Origin: Trebouxia sp. TZW2008
Taxonomy: Eukaryota; Chlorophyta; Trebouxiophyceae; Trebouxiales; Trebouxiaceae
DNA: 64,000 nt
Direction: 5' to 3'
Assembly: GCA_002118135.1 (NCBI GenBank)
Contig: BDIU01000068.1
Coordinates: 1-64,000 of the forward strand
A program made the position numbers and the translations under genes. Shown one piece after another: positions 34,003-44,300 of the stretch (positions within the stretch are counted from its first letter, which is position 1; each line of letters begins with the position of its first letter). The notes under the pieces are model-generated. The model saw only the letters and a list, made by a program, of their open reading frames with translations, was not told the origin of the DNA and made no database searches.

Positions 34003-34576
34003 ACTAGTGCTTTGCTGTGCACAGGCTCAAGTATGAAGCAGTGCAATCGCACAAGCGGCCAAGGGTGTATTTACTGTTCTCTTTTTTTCTTACAATCCCT
34101 TTTTCTTTCAAGTACTGGCCAAGACACAAGTGCTACTACAATGTTCAACACAGTTACTAGAGTGCTCACAAGTCTCAATACAAGACGCTTAAGGTCTTAG
34201 GAAAAACACAGATCAAGCAGATTGTCAAGTGCAAACCAAAATACACTAACAGCTCAAAAATAGTACCAAAGGTTACTTGTAATAGTGTATAGCAAAGAGC
34301 TGTTGTAAACAGGTACAGCAAGTGCTGTCAAATAGCGAGTAACACTACTACTGTGGCCAAGGAAAATGACTTGTAATAACGGTGCTAATGCTCAGAAATA
34401 CAGCAATGTGCGGCTGAAGATTTCAAAGGGTACAACAATGTGCAGCTGTAACGAAGTGCAACTGGTATACAAAGAAAAGTAAAGTAAAGTAACTTGCAAT
34501 CGCAGCTAAGCAGCGAAGTACACAATTTGAGTGTTGGTAATGTATATGATACAAGGTAGAGCCAGTACACCAAGGT
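34003..34576. other. Retroelement spacer between gag and leader ORF
   Basis: AT-richer, with no open frame of interest. Probably untranslated element sequence. Confidence 0.5.
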
Positions 34577-35056
34577 TCAGTTGCTTGTGACTGTTGGTTC
34601 CCCGGCATCAAGGTCGCCAAAAAGGTCAGCTGAGGTGATGGAGTCCAGAGCCTCATGCAAAGGCAAGGCGTCTAGAGCAGGCAAGTCAAGTGCTGGCAGG
34701 TCGCTGGCCAGAAAATCCTCTAAAGCTACCTTTTTGGAGTCCGTGGAGGTTGCAGAAGTAGCTGGTCTCACAACCAAATTCTGAGTGATAGCCGCTGCAG
34801 GTGTTGATGGAGCCAAGGGGTCGGACCCAAAGCTATCTGAAAAGGTCCTCTTTCGCGAAGAGGGGGTCAGGACCAAAGGTTTTGCAACAATACGGTCTGC
34901 AGATTCAGCAAGTTGTTTGCTAAATTTGTATAAGTGAGACTGAATGGCTTTGAAAAGGGCAGACTTGATCTTGTGTGTCTGCCTTCTTGATGCAACTTGC
35001 ACTGACTCAAAACAGTATTCTATTTGAGTGACGTCTGGAGTCCTGTCCGAGGAGAC
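34577..35056 (-). CDS. Small retroelement leader ORF
   Basis: Open on the minus strand from about 35056, starting inside the end of the inverted duplication, to 34577. No ATG is present near its start (35002 would be a GTG), so it is probably the 3' part of a larger original frame cut by the duplication. It encodes a basic segment (RRQTHKIKSALFKAIQSHL) and an acidic repeat-like tail (SDLPALDLPALDALPL). The family is not recognised. It lies between LTR and gag, where some elements carry an extra gene. Confidence 0.4.
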   Translation of the reverse strand, partial: VSSDRTPDVTQIEYCFESVQVASRRQTHKIKSALFKAIQSHLYKFSKQLAESADRIVAKPLVLTPSSRKRTFSDSFGSDPLAPSTPAAAITQNLVVRPATSATSTDSKKVALEDFLASDLPALDLPALDALPLHEALDSITSADLFGDLDAGEPTVTSN

Positions 35057-36003
35057 AGCTCAGCGTCATTGTCGTATTTACTGCCGGGTAAGCCTCAGTC
35101 GCCTGAGTTAGGGGTCCTAGACATTGGTTGCTATTCGCTTACAAAGTCGTGTGTGTAGAGTCGTCAGCTGCAACAAGCATACCCAATGCGTCGAGCCTTA
35201 GGCCGGTTACGTTCGCATTTTCTATAGTTCGCAGCACCGGCACCATCCACCGTCTGCAACCACTTGCCCCCCAACTTGAGTGACAATAACTGGGTCTTTG
35301 AGTCTCCCAGTGCCAACTACTCTGCTCCTATCACTGCAACAGTACCTGCTATTGCACCAGCTGCTGTTGCACCTATTCCAACGGACCCCCGCCTGAAAGT
35401 CCGTGCTGCAAAACGTGTGGTCACATCAGCCACACGCAAAACAAAGAAAAGCTCACTTGTCTCTGCACGCAATGTGCCAGATATTGTCCCTGATTCCAGT
35501 TCTTTGCCAAGATTGGCCAGCAACACAGAATCAGGGACAATATCTGGCACAGTGCGTGTAGAGACAGGTGAGCTTTTCTTTGTTTTGCGTGTGGCTGATG
35601 TGACCACACGTTTTGCAGCACGGACTTTCAGGCGGGGGTCCGTTGGAATAGGTGCAACAGCAGCTGGTGCAATAGCAGGTACTGCTGCAGTGATAGGAGC
35701 AGAGCAGTTGGCACTGGGAGACTCAAAGACCCAGTTGTTGTCAATCAAGTTGGAGGGCAAGTGGCTGCAGACGGTGGATGGTGCCGGTGCTGCACACGGT
35801 GCTGTAGAAAATGCGAACGTAACCGGCCTAAGGCTCGACGCACTGGGTATGCTTGTTGCAGCTGACGACTCTACACACACAACTTTGTAAGCGAATAGCA
35901 ACCAGTGTCTAGGACACCTAACACAGGCGACTGAGGCTTACCCGGCAGTAAATACGACAATGACGCTGAGCTGTCTCCTCGGACAGGACTCCAGACGTCA
36001 CTC
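35026..36003. repeat. Long inverted repeat (arms about 471 and 476 bp, 31-bp spacer)
   Basis: Left arm 35026..35496 and right arm 35528..36003 are reverse complements with scattered mismatches. Outer ends are gagtgacgtctgg and ccagacgtcactc; inner ends are gtgccagatattgtccctga and its complement. Both arms therefore encode nearly the same protein segment on opposite strands (PSANCSAPITA, IPTDPRLKVRAAKRVVTSAT, RKTKKSS). The single-copy ancestor was probably a basic retroelement protein starting near 35901 on minus. A transcript across it would fold into a hairpin of about 470 base pairs. Confidence 0.95.
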
Positions 36004-36442
36004 GACAACCCCGCGGTGCCACGCAGACCCTGCAATGAGTCACTCAGCACTATGTTCAACTATTCCAAACACAAGTCGCAGTTCGTAGTCTCACTCGCAA
36101 CACAACACACACTTGTGACTCATCACAACAAAAAGGCCAAATATCCTCACAAGCACTCAGGCAACACCTCACAAGCACTTCGACACACAGATCTTACAGA
36201 CAGCCACGCACGAGTCAGGCGCTCACGTCGAAGATTGGAGTAATAGTCGGGTAGAACATGTCGTCGGGGGTAGTCGTTGTCGGTAGACGGAGGTAGTCGT
36301 GGTCGTCACAGACCTGCGCGAGATTGCCCCTGGTCGAGATATTCACAAAACACTCACGATTAAAACAACTCGCAACAAAGTCGTGCACAACGCAACAAAC
36401 CTCACAACAAGTATCCTGCCACGGAGTTACCTATCGGATAAG
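36004..36442 (-). other. Retroelement 5' leader
   Basis: Lies between the primer-binding site and the inverted repeat. Repetitive short words such as cctcacaa, aactcgcaac and gtagtcg occur. No long open frame. Probably the untranslated leader, possibly with packaging signals. Confidence 0.5.
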
Positions 36443-36460
36443 TTCCCGGGCAACGCACCA
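36443..36460 (-). other. Putative tRNA primer-binding site
   Basis: The plus strand reads ttcccgggcaacgcacca, which ends in CCA like a mature tRNA 3' end. On the element strand this is tggtgcgttgcccgggaa, starting exactly at the LTR edge (36461). This is where reverse transcription would be primed. I could not name the tRNA. Confidence 0.6.
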
Positions 36461-36953
36461 GGAGGCGTAGCTCTGCAAGTATGTATGCAGACGTGAATGC
36501 AAGCATGTATGCACAGATCGCAAGGTGGGTTGGCGGAGTGTGTTATTTACAAGGACAACAGCAGGGCGTCAGCTCCTGCTGGATGGAATAACTAAGTGTC
36601 AGTATGAAGCGCAAGTCTCAAAGGTCTAACTAACTCTCAACTATACTCTCTTTTGCCAACAAAGAGCTTGCTATTTATCAAGCTATAGAAGCTTCCAAAG
36701 ACAGACAGAAATGCTGTCTGGTCTCTGACAAAAAGGGTCACAAAACTGTTGGTCAGAATGATTGCATGACCGACTGTACAAACAAAGGTCAGACTGATGT
36801 TTGCTAGACAGACTGCAATACTTTAAGTTGCTACACAGGAATTGGTCAATGTTTGTCATCCCAAATTGGCTTTAAGTTCACATTTACTAACTTACGGCGT
36901 ACCTAATTCACTGGCAAGCTTTGACTAATACGGACTTGCGTGCTTATCTAATG
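36461..36953 (-). mobile_element. LTR of the retroelement
   Basis: Reverse-complement match to 1414..1906. On the element strand it ends acgcctcc and is followed at once by the primer-binding-site match. This copy and the solo LTR define the LTR as about 493 bases. Canonical TG...CA ends are not seen. Confidence 0.75.
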
Positions 36954-37105
36954 TCTGCTGAAAATCTCTAGTTTCAGTTGAACCTTACAGGTGCAGCGCT
37001 GCACAGTCCCAGCAGGCAGCGCTGTCACCTCAGGGCGGCGACTCACGTCAACAACTCAAATTTCTTGATGTCTCTGACTGTAAGCCTGCCCCCCATGCGC
37101 TGCTG

Positions 37106-37387
37106 TTACGATTTGACCTGAACACCTTTCCAGAAGGCCACATAGCCAGCGATCTGCTTAGCTGCTTCCTTGGGCTCAGGATAGTACCAGGCGGCATCTT
37201 TATTGGTTTGACCATCAACGACAACGTCGTAGTACTGAGCTTTGCCTTTCCAGCCACAGATCGTAGTGTAGTCGCTGGGACGGAAGTATGACTGGTTGAT
37301 TGCTTTGGATGGGAAGTAGTGGTTGCCGTCGATGATTTGTGTCTCGTTGCTTTCTGCTATCACAGTGTCTTTCCAAGATGCCTTCAT
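37106..37387 (-). CDS. DUF427 domain protein
   Basis: Single exon, 93 residues, ATG at 37387, stop TAA. It covers almost exactly one DUF427 domain. Family-type signatures are GNHYFPSKAINQ, SDYTTICGWKGKAQYYDVV, KDAAWYYPEPKEAA and a C-terminal YVAFWKGVQV. Small DUF427 proteins are common in bacteria and fungi and also occur in some algae. They form a compact beta fold; the function is not established. There is no targeting signal, so probably cytosolic. It is intronless in a locus where nearly all other genes have many introns. It lies on the same strand as the intronless monooxygenase about 730 bases upstream, and next to the retroelement LTR. Confidence 0.9.
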   Translation of the reverse strand: MKASWKDTVIAESNETQIIDGNHYFPSKAINQSYFRPSDYTTICGWKGKAQYYDVVVDGQTNKDAAWYYPEPKEAAKQIAGYVAFWKGVQVKS

Positions 37388-37597
37388 TGTTACCAGGACT
37401 TGTGAACTTTTGCTTTTACGACAACGCTAGTCAGGCACTGAGCTAGCCTAGCTCAGCGAGGCAACAAGTCAAAGCTTACCTCACGAGGAAGAAGAACAAC
37501 TTGCGCCCCCCCTGAAGACCTTCAGGACTTCCTAACACTGACACACATTGAGACAAGTTTTGGCACATATGTAAATGTTGCCACCAGCCATCATTGC

Positions 37598-37606
37598 TAT
37601 ATAAAG
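37598..37606 (+). promoter_or_regulatory. TATA-like box
   Basis: tatataaag on plus, about 60 bases before the ATG at 37667. Spacing is sensible for a TATA promoter with a start site near 37630. It suggests a plus-strand transcript here, but none is otherwise proven. Confidence 0.35.
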
Positions 37607-37666
37607 GTTGAGCTACCGGTATAGGAGTGATATTGGTTTAGCAACTTACAGCTTTGTCCTAACAAC

Positions 37667-37786
37667 ATGCGCTGTCTGGTCGACTGGCAATGTGGACAAT
37701 TAAAAAAGTCTGAATGCATTGCACCTGGCAGTTGCTTCAAGTATGCAACAGCACAAGAGCACAATGCTCACAGGCATGAACGCTAA
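37667..37786 (+). CDS. Possible small Cys-containing ORF (39 residues)
   Basis: ATG 37667 to TAA 37786. Reads MRCLVDWQCGQLKKSECIA and on, with four Cys and a basic His/Arg-rich end. The only support is the TATA-like box 60 bases upstream. It may be a chance frame in a non-coding transcript or the first exon of something longer. Confidence 0.2.
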   Translation: MRCLVDWQCGQLKKSECIAPGSCFKYATAQEHNAHRHER

Positions 37787-38120
37787 CACTAGCTGCTTGG
37801 CAAGATGTGCAATCAAATTTGCACTTGTGCTATGTGTCAATGCTGTGCCACCAAATGAGGTCTTGCTTCACAATCCTGGCATCATGGTGAGCAGCATTTG
37901 CAGTCATTCCACAACATGACAACTGGCAGCTGCAGATGCCACACCAATGTCAGAGTGAGGGCAGGTGTCAGTCTCTAAACCATAGGCACTACAAACAAAT
38001 TATAGTAGCACCGCCAAATTCTCACTTTACACACGCTGGAAAGCCTTGTGAGTACCTCAGGCAATATTTATACACAAAAAAAACATTGCAGAAAGACAAG
38101 CATGCAGGCAGCATGGAATA

Positions 38121-39290
38121 TCATCCTTCCATCTGCGAGTAAGAGTGCATCAACCGAGCCATTTCCTCCGCCCCTTTTTCTGATATGCATAAGTCAAGAT
38201 TGAAGGCGGATTCTGCTGCTGCCGGTTCTGAACGCTCAAACATTGCCGCATCATAAGCTGCAATTGCTTCAGCATGAGATTGCTTCTTGAGCAGCTCAAG
38301 TGCCAGGCTTGCACCGTCAACCAGTGCCAGATTAGCGCCTTCACCAGCGAATGGAGACATCACGTGAGCAGCATCGCCCAGCAATGTTGCATTGGGTTGG
38401 CTGGGCCATGTGATCCCCACTGGCATGGCAAACACAGGCCGAGGCCTCATCTTCATGTTCTGTTCACAACTATGAATCAGCTGAATGATTTCAGGTGCCC
38501 AACCTTTAAAGATTGCAGCTACTGTCTCACGTGACGCTTCAGGGCTTTCCCAAGCTTGTGCTTGCTCCGATAAACTGCCCTCTGGCATGCGGACCGTCGC
38601 ATAAGCCAGGATATTGCCGTTGCCACTGCGCTGTGCGATAATGGCTTTGTTGTCATCAAGAGCTAAGAAGCTGCCCCGGCCAACTGTAGCAGCTACATCT
38701 GGACAAGTCTTGGCAGCGTCATTGATGAATATATCAAACCAACTGATCCCACAGTACTTGGGCTTTGCATCAGTGACCAACGACCGAACACGTGACTGAG
38801 CGCCGTCTGCTCCCACTACAACGTCTGCACTGATGGTGGACCCATCAGCGAAGCACAGCTTGTGCTTCTCAGCTGCATTTGACTGCACTGATACCAAATG
38901 GTGCCCCCATTGGACGGTCCCAGCTTGCAAAGAGTCTAGCAGCATCTTGCGCAGCGCTGGGCGGTCAACTTCAGGTCGGCCAGTGCTTTCATCTTCCCAC
39001 CACACTTTTGCGGTCCTGTCCACAACACGCATGTCTGACGCTCCTTCAATAATTAGCTCCTGCCATTTCTGGAACAAGCCAGCCTGCTTCAGAGCCCATT
39101 GGCCTTTATCTGGGGCCAGATCTAGGATGCCGCCTTGCGTTCTGGCAGTTGGCGATGCATCCCTTTCAAAGACTGTTGCCTCCTGGCCATGATCTTGCAG
39201 CACTTTGGTCAGGATCAATCCGCTGATGCCACCACCCACAACAGCAACTCTGACATGGGGACTGCCACTCGCTGCTGTCTGGGCCTGCAT
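38121..39290 (-). CDS. TetX-like FAD-dependent monooxygenase
   Basis: Flavoprotein hydroxylase of the PHBH/UbiH superfamily, predicted to use NAD(P)H and O2 to hydroxylate an aromatic or polyketide-like substrate. Single exon, 389 residues from ATG 39290; an in-frame TAA lies upstream. Motifs in order: the Rossmann GGGISGL near the N terminus, TQGGILDLAPDKGQWAL (as in TetX-type enzymes), the FAD/NADPH-binding DG motif VVGADGAQSRVRSL near residue 160, and the second FAD motif LLGDAAHVMSPFAGEGANLA near residue 310. No signal peptide, so a cytosolic enzyme. Members are widespread in bacteria and fungi, so substrate and pathway cannot be set from sequence. Lack of introns in this intron-rich region hints at acquisition by transfer or retroposition. 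Confidence 0.9.
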   Translation of the reverse strand: MQAQTAASGSPHVRVAVVGGGISGLILTKVLQDHGQEATVFERDASPTARTQGGILDLAPDKGQWALKQAGLFQKWQELIIEGASDMRVVDRTAKVWWEDESTGRPEVDRPALRKMLLDSLQAGTVQWGHHLVSVQSNAAEKHKLCFADGSTISADVVVGADGAQSRVRSLVTDAKPKYCGISWFDIFINDAAKTCPDVAATVGRGSFLALDDNKAIIAQRSGNGNILAYATVRMPEGSLSEQAQAWESPEASRETVAAIFKGWAPEIIQLIHSCEQNMKMRPRPVFAMPVGITWPSQPNATLLGDAAHVMSPFAGEGANLALVDGASLALELLKKQSHAEAIAAYDAAMFERSEPAAAESAFNLDLCISEKGAEEMARLMHSYSQMEG

Positions 39291-39324
39291 CGCAAGTGTC
39301 TGGTCAGAGCATGGCACAGTCACT

Positions 39325-39600
39325 CGTTCATTTCTTTATTCATTCATTCATTCCTTCACTCATTCATTCATTCTTAATGTGTGCTACACATGCCCAGAAG
39401 GCCCAGCTAGGTACATACTGGAGCAATCAACTGTCTCCAGCCAGTTCAGCTCTGTGCTATAATAAAACATTTGCATTGAGCATGCAAGGGACGTGAGGTC
39501 CTTGTAAATGGTTGTCTGCCAAGTAGCTCTGGGTTTGCCCCTAGCCTTTGTGCATGGTAACTGCCCAAGCTGTGGAATTCTCACAGTCCTCACAACGCAA
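39325..39600 (-). mobile_element. LINE 3'-end fragment with (attc)n tail
   Basis: On minus, a frame from about 39593 to 39384 reads GKPRATWQTTIYKDLTSLAC and then STELNWLETVDCSS, resembling the C terminus of a LINE ORF2 protein (Gly-x-Pro-Arg...Trp, then DL). It ends about 10 bases before a gaatgaatga tail (39330..39375 on plus reads attcattc). Similar 3' ends occur at 21277, 21101 and 55360. A 5'-truncated copy. Confidence 0.6.
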
Positions 39601-40007
39601 AACCAGCTGTGGCCCTCAAAGTAGTGACCAGATGAAAAGACAGAGCCTTATGTGAACATTTCACTCCTGTGTGCTGCAATGCAGCTGACTGTGGCATCAG
39701 CAAGTTGGCAAAGATGCAATTGCAAAGGAAACAAGCATAGTGGTCTGTTCACAAGAATGTCTGATACAAATAGTGTCAAGATGCTATGCAGCTTGAATGC
39801 TAGGACTAGACATGCCTGCTACAATGCCATCAAGCAGAAGCAAGGTTTCAAAGGTCACAGTCACTCTTGACGTCGTTGCAAACACATATGGAAGGCAGTG
39901 AAGTGCAACTGGGGATCATGCTTGCTGCTGCTGTCAAACCTTTGCTGTACAGATCTGTGACTTGTTGCCGGGACAGTTGAGTGTGGGTTTAGTAACTCAC
40001 CAATGCT

Positions 40008-40097
40008 CTATATTGACGGGATTGAGGCCGGTGACGAGCTGGGAATTGCTGCAATCTGGTAAATGGTGCATTGTGACACCAGCTTGATGTCAACGCC
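40008..40097 (-). CDS. Possible terminal exon of an unresolved minus-strand gene
   Basis: After a gcctgtgcag acceptor (minus), 29 codons read GVDIKLVSQCTIYQIAAIPS and on to TAG, with coding-like composition. Upstream exons should lie between 40150 and 41000 on minus but I could not join any in phase. Family unknown. Confidence 0.3.
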   Translation of the reverse strand, partial: GVDIKLVSQCTIYQIAAIPSSSPASIPSI

Positions 40098-40754
40098 CTG
40101 CACAGGCACAGCAGTGATGTCCAACTATCAGAACATCAAAACATGTGCAAAAAAGAGCCACAAGTGTAGCAGTATAGCAGTACGTATGCGCTTTGCATTG
40201 TTGTGAGACTGATCATTGAGCAGAGCAGCAAAGCATTGCTTAAGTTTGCATTGTTGGGTGCTGCTGCAGAGAATCATATAATATCCTGCTGGCCAAGTGC
40301 AAGGATACAGAAACTAGGGCAAAGCGCACAAACTGCTTGAGACAAAGCCTGGGAATCAGGATGAGATTGGCTGCCACTTTTGCTTTGCCGGACATATAGC
40401 AATCACCTGATCATTTGCAGTTGTGGCTAATCAAGGCAGCAGTTGCTGCGGTTGTAAGAATTGTGCTTAGCACCTGCATGGCATGCCACCATGTATATAC
40501 AGCATGGAAGGCGTTTCAACGATCAAGCGGGGCAACTGCAGCATTTGTGCAGAAATGGAAAAATTGACTTAGGCTGGGCTGCACTGAGGATTTGTCACCT
40601 AACGTGGCACCACTGTAGCTTGTACTCCAGTTGCATGGCCAATATAAACAGCAACTGCATTGCTGCCAGGAAGAGCTCAACGCTGGCAGCTTGTGCCTGA
40701 CTGGCCTGAAGTGTTCAGCAGCGGACTCAGCGTGAATGCTGCAGTACTGGCGTG

Positions 40755-40880
40755 ATGCCCGACTTGCAGCACCACAAATTGAATGTGGGTTGGCTCGAGC
40801 TCAAATCCTCCGGTGACTGGCTGGTTGCACCGAGTGATCGCACTTCCTACGCTCACCGTAAGCTACTTGTGATGGCCTAA
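40755..40880 (+). CDS. Short open frame upstream of coatomer gene
   Basis: ATG 40755 to TAA 40880, 41 residues (MPDLQHHKLNVGWLELKSSG and on). It has coding-like composition and an internal gtaagc donor at about 40850, so it may be a first exon. No downstream exon was identified. Confidence 0.2.
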   Translation: MPDLQHHKLNVGWLELKSSGDWLVAPSDRTSYAHRKLLVMA

Positions 40881-41343
40881 GCCAAGACGGTGTCGCCGCA
40901 GCGCGCAATCTGACTGTGTTAGGCTAGGATGACGAGTGCAGCTAGCGTCGTCCAATTTGCCGTGCCTATTGTCACGCTTGAGCTTGATCACTACAGCGTC
41001 ACGACGAGCTCAGACAAAACCAATTCAGAATAGCATGACACGCACGGTCAGAGAAGCTGTGAAATCGCGCCCTCGGCAACTGGCGAGCGCACCTCAGCGC
41101 TTCGCTGATCGTAGCAGATTCGCAGTTGCAGTGAACTTGTTGAACGTAGCCTGATTTGGCTTCTCCCGACGAGCGAGAGGGGTTGCCTTCGTTGAACCGG
41201 GCTGCAGCGCAGTGCAGGGGAAGAAAGTTGCACCACAACTCCACAGCAACACAGCTTGTAAGCTATAGCTTGTGTTGTACCCATCGACTCCCCATGCGGG
41301 CGGTTTGAAGACTCAGTCGCCACTGATCGGCGCTTGAGGAAGC

Positions 41344-44300
41344 ATGGTAAGCTCGACTGCCGCAGTTGACTGTAGAAATTGTGACGAGCGATCGAATTTC
41401 TAATTCTTGTTGTGTATGCTGCAGCCCCTGCAGCTGGACATCAAGGTGAAGCCAGCTACACCGCCACCATCAGCATTGTTTCGCAGCAGCGACACCATCG
41501 CACTCTAGTTGTTTGCGAACTTATCGCCAGATTTGAGCAGCTCTCCAATTGTTAACACTATGGCACTGCATTGCAGAGATTGTTTTTCCAGAGGTCGGAC
41601 CGAGTCAAGGGTGTTGATCTGCACCCAACAGAGCCTTGGTAGGTTTAGGATGTCGCTCTTTTGCAGTGCAGTGACGAACGGCAGGGGTGAAGCTGAGAAC
41701 ATGCTGCAGGTTGCTTGCTAACCTCTACAATGGCCATCTTTACATCTGGAACACCAATGACCAGTCTCTTGTCAAGTCCTTTGAGGTTACAGAGCTGCCA
41801 GGTATGTTCAGCGCTTGGCTCCTGTAAATAGTTATCCAGCCATGCAAACAAATTGCTGTTTGTTCAGCAGGGACCTGCGTCCTCAACTCAAGTGACAGCT
41901 TGCCCACTCCATTCTGCAAACGGTATCTGTTCATGCAGTGCGAACTGCCAAGTTTGTGGCACGCAAGCAGTGGATCGTCTGTGGGGCAGACGACATGTTT
42001 GTTAGGGTCTACAACTACAACACAATGGACAAAGTCAAGTCCTTTGAGGCTCACACAGACTACATCCGCAGCATAGCAGTTCACCCTACTCAGCCATACA
42101 TGCTGACATGCTCAGATGACATGCTGATCAAGCTTTGGGACTGGGACAAGGTAATTGCTCATCATTCAAGCAGTGCGTTTTGACATCAAGCAAGACAACA
42201 GAAAGTCTCAACCATGAGGCGTTGTAATGGGAGCCGGTGGCAGCAGAGGCAGCCAGGCATTGCACTTGCATGCTATGTAGCCTCACACTTCACAAACCAC
42301 ACTTGTCAGCAGATCAAGCTGCAATCGCTGTGCACAACCACGACTACACGCTTTTTGCGCTGCAATGGTGTTGCTGATGCTGAGCTTGCTTGCTGCGCTA
42401 CCAAGTTTGTTGTAGGGCAGGAAGCTTCACACAGAACGGCTTTTGCTGTTGCAGGGATGGACATGCACACAGGTCTTTGAGGGCCATTCTCACTATGTCA
42501 TGCAAGTGGTGTTCAACCCAAAGGACACCAACACATTTGCTAGTGCATCCTTGGACAGGACTGTGAAGGTGAGAAATCTATGTAGATTGGATCCTGTTAA
42601 TCATCAAGGGGTTCTGCGCTCAATCGACTCTGTACATGCCTCCAACAAACACAAAGCTGGTCAGTGCCACATGCTTGCAAGGCGCTGTCCATGCTGCTTG
42701 CAATGTCAAGGCTAGGATATGCTGGGTGTCAAGCATGCTTGCATGCAGCAGACACTGTCAAATGCTGCTTCACGTTGCACAAGTAGCAAATGAAGCACAG
42801 TAATGGATGCAGTAACGCCATGATGCAGTATGATTGACATAGATAGAGCATCATGTCCAGTTCGCAGTCTGTCAGGCTGCCTTGCACTGGGTTAATGCTT
42901 TCAGTCCTGTTGTGTACTTGCCTGACGCATATTGAGCTGTACTGTAGGTATGGACACTGTCACAGCCCACGCCAGCATTCACACTGGATGGTCATGACAA
43001 AGGTGTGAACAGCGTGGACTACTTCTCAGGAGGTGAGACTCTCAAGCTATGCTCCATGGAACTGCCTGTAATCAGATTGCTGCCAAATGCTTGCGTGGCT
43101 TCATTACAGCCAATGGAGCACCTGTCCTGTCATGATTGCTGCTTGTGCTGAACACAAAGCAATTTGCACTGGGCAAAAGTCAAGGAGATTGAGCTGTACA
43201 GAAGCAAGCCTTTCAAGTGAAATGCTGGAAAACTCTTGTAAGCTGGCTGTGTCAAGTGTAAGGGTGCCCTACGACTGCATGAGCCATCAACAACAACAAC
43301 ACCATCTTCTTGCTATTATTAGAGAGGGTGCTATTTGGCTACAGGTGACCGGCCATATTTGGTCAGTGGGGCTGATGACAAGATGGCTAAGGTTTGGGAC
43401 TATCAAACCAAGGCCTGTGTGCAAACCCTAGAGGGCCACAGCCACAATGTATCAGCAGTTTGTTTCCACCCAGAGCTGCCTGTCATCCTCACAGGTGTGA
43501 TATGCCCCTTTATCATGCCATAATTTGTGCCCACTTACCATGTACAAGGTCATTGTGTGCAAGCTGCACCAAGGTAAGTCATCACGCCTAACAGCCACAA
43601 TGTGTTGGCAGTCTGTTCACACCCAAAGCTGCCTATCGTTTTCACAGGTATGACGTCAATTCTTCATCTTTCAAATTCTGGCTGTATGTTGCCTACTTAC
43701 TGTCTAAAAGGTGGGTGGCCACAGTCACAATGTGTCAGCAGTTTACTTCCACCCAAAGCTGCCTGTCATCCTCACAGGTGCAATACAATCCCTGCATTTC
43801 CCAAAAGCCGGCTTGATTGTCGCCTACTTATGAGTAGCCACAGCTGCAATTTTTCCAGCAGATTGTTTCCACCCCAACATGCCCATCACAGGTAAGATAT
43901 TGTGCCTACGGTCTTTGGCAATACTATCTTGATTGATGCCCAACCATTATGTAATAGGTGTAGGTATCAGACTGCTGTGTGGTTGTGTACCCCTTGTCTA
44001 TCTGCAAGGGATAACCTGGTATGCTTGCCAGAGCAGACTCAGTCAGATTGAGGAGTATTGCCATGCTCAGTCAGCAGCACTGCAAAGTGTGCTTGGCTGA
44101 CTTAAGCTGACTGCCAGCCTGCCAAAGCTAGACCCAGAGTGTCTGTCTTGTCACCATATTAGATTGTTCTAGTACACAAAGCATATATGTGAAGCCTGTT
44201 CATGTGGAGTCAATCCTGCACAGCGGAGCTGCAATGCATCAAGAAACACAACCTCCCGCCAGGCGACTTCACAGCAGGTCCGGCGTTCTGCTGGAGCCGT

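Larger units (their letters stand above)
31058..36953 (-). mobile_element. Ty3-type LTR retroelement, internally deleted
   Basis: Reading on the minus strand: an LTR (36953..36461), a primer-binding-site match directly after it (36460..36443), a leader, a long inverted duplication (36003..35026), a short open frame, gag with zinc knuckle and aspartic protease (33972..31558), then the tail of a pol polyprotein (31556..31058). Reverse transcriptase, RNase H and the integrase core are missing: gag-protease overlaps the pol tail in a shifted frame with nothing between. No second LTR was found on the 3' side, so the element is truncated there or the LTR has decayed. It could not move on its own. 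Confidence 0.8.
37388..38120. other. Intergenic region between DUF427 and the monooxygenase
   Basis: Contains a clear TATA-like box and a small plus-strand open frame (listed separately). The segment 37388..37560 should hold the DUF427 promoter on the minus strand. The right end is the 3' flank of the monooxygenase. Confidence 0.4.
39601..41343. other. Region between the monooxygenase and coatomer genes
   Basis: No complete gene was resolved. A possible minus-strand last exon (40097..40008) and a short plus-strand frame (40755..40880) are listed separately. 40730..41340 is GC-richer and probably contains the coatomer promoter and 5' UTR, perhaps shared with a minus-strand gene. Confidence 0.35.

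Noticed and set aside
35264..35890. A plus-strand gene in the inverted repeat
   Set aside because: It is the mirror image of the minus-strand retroelement frame, created by the inverted duplication.
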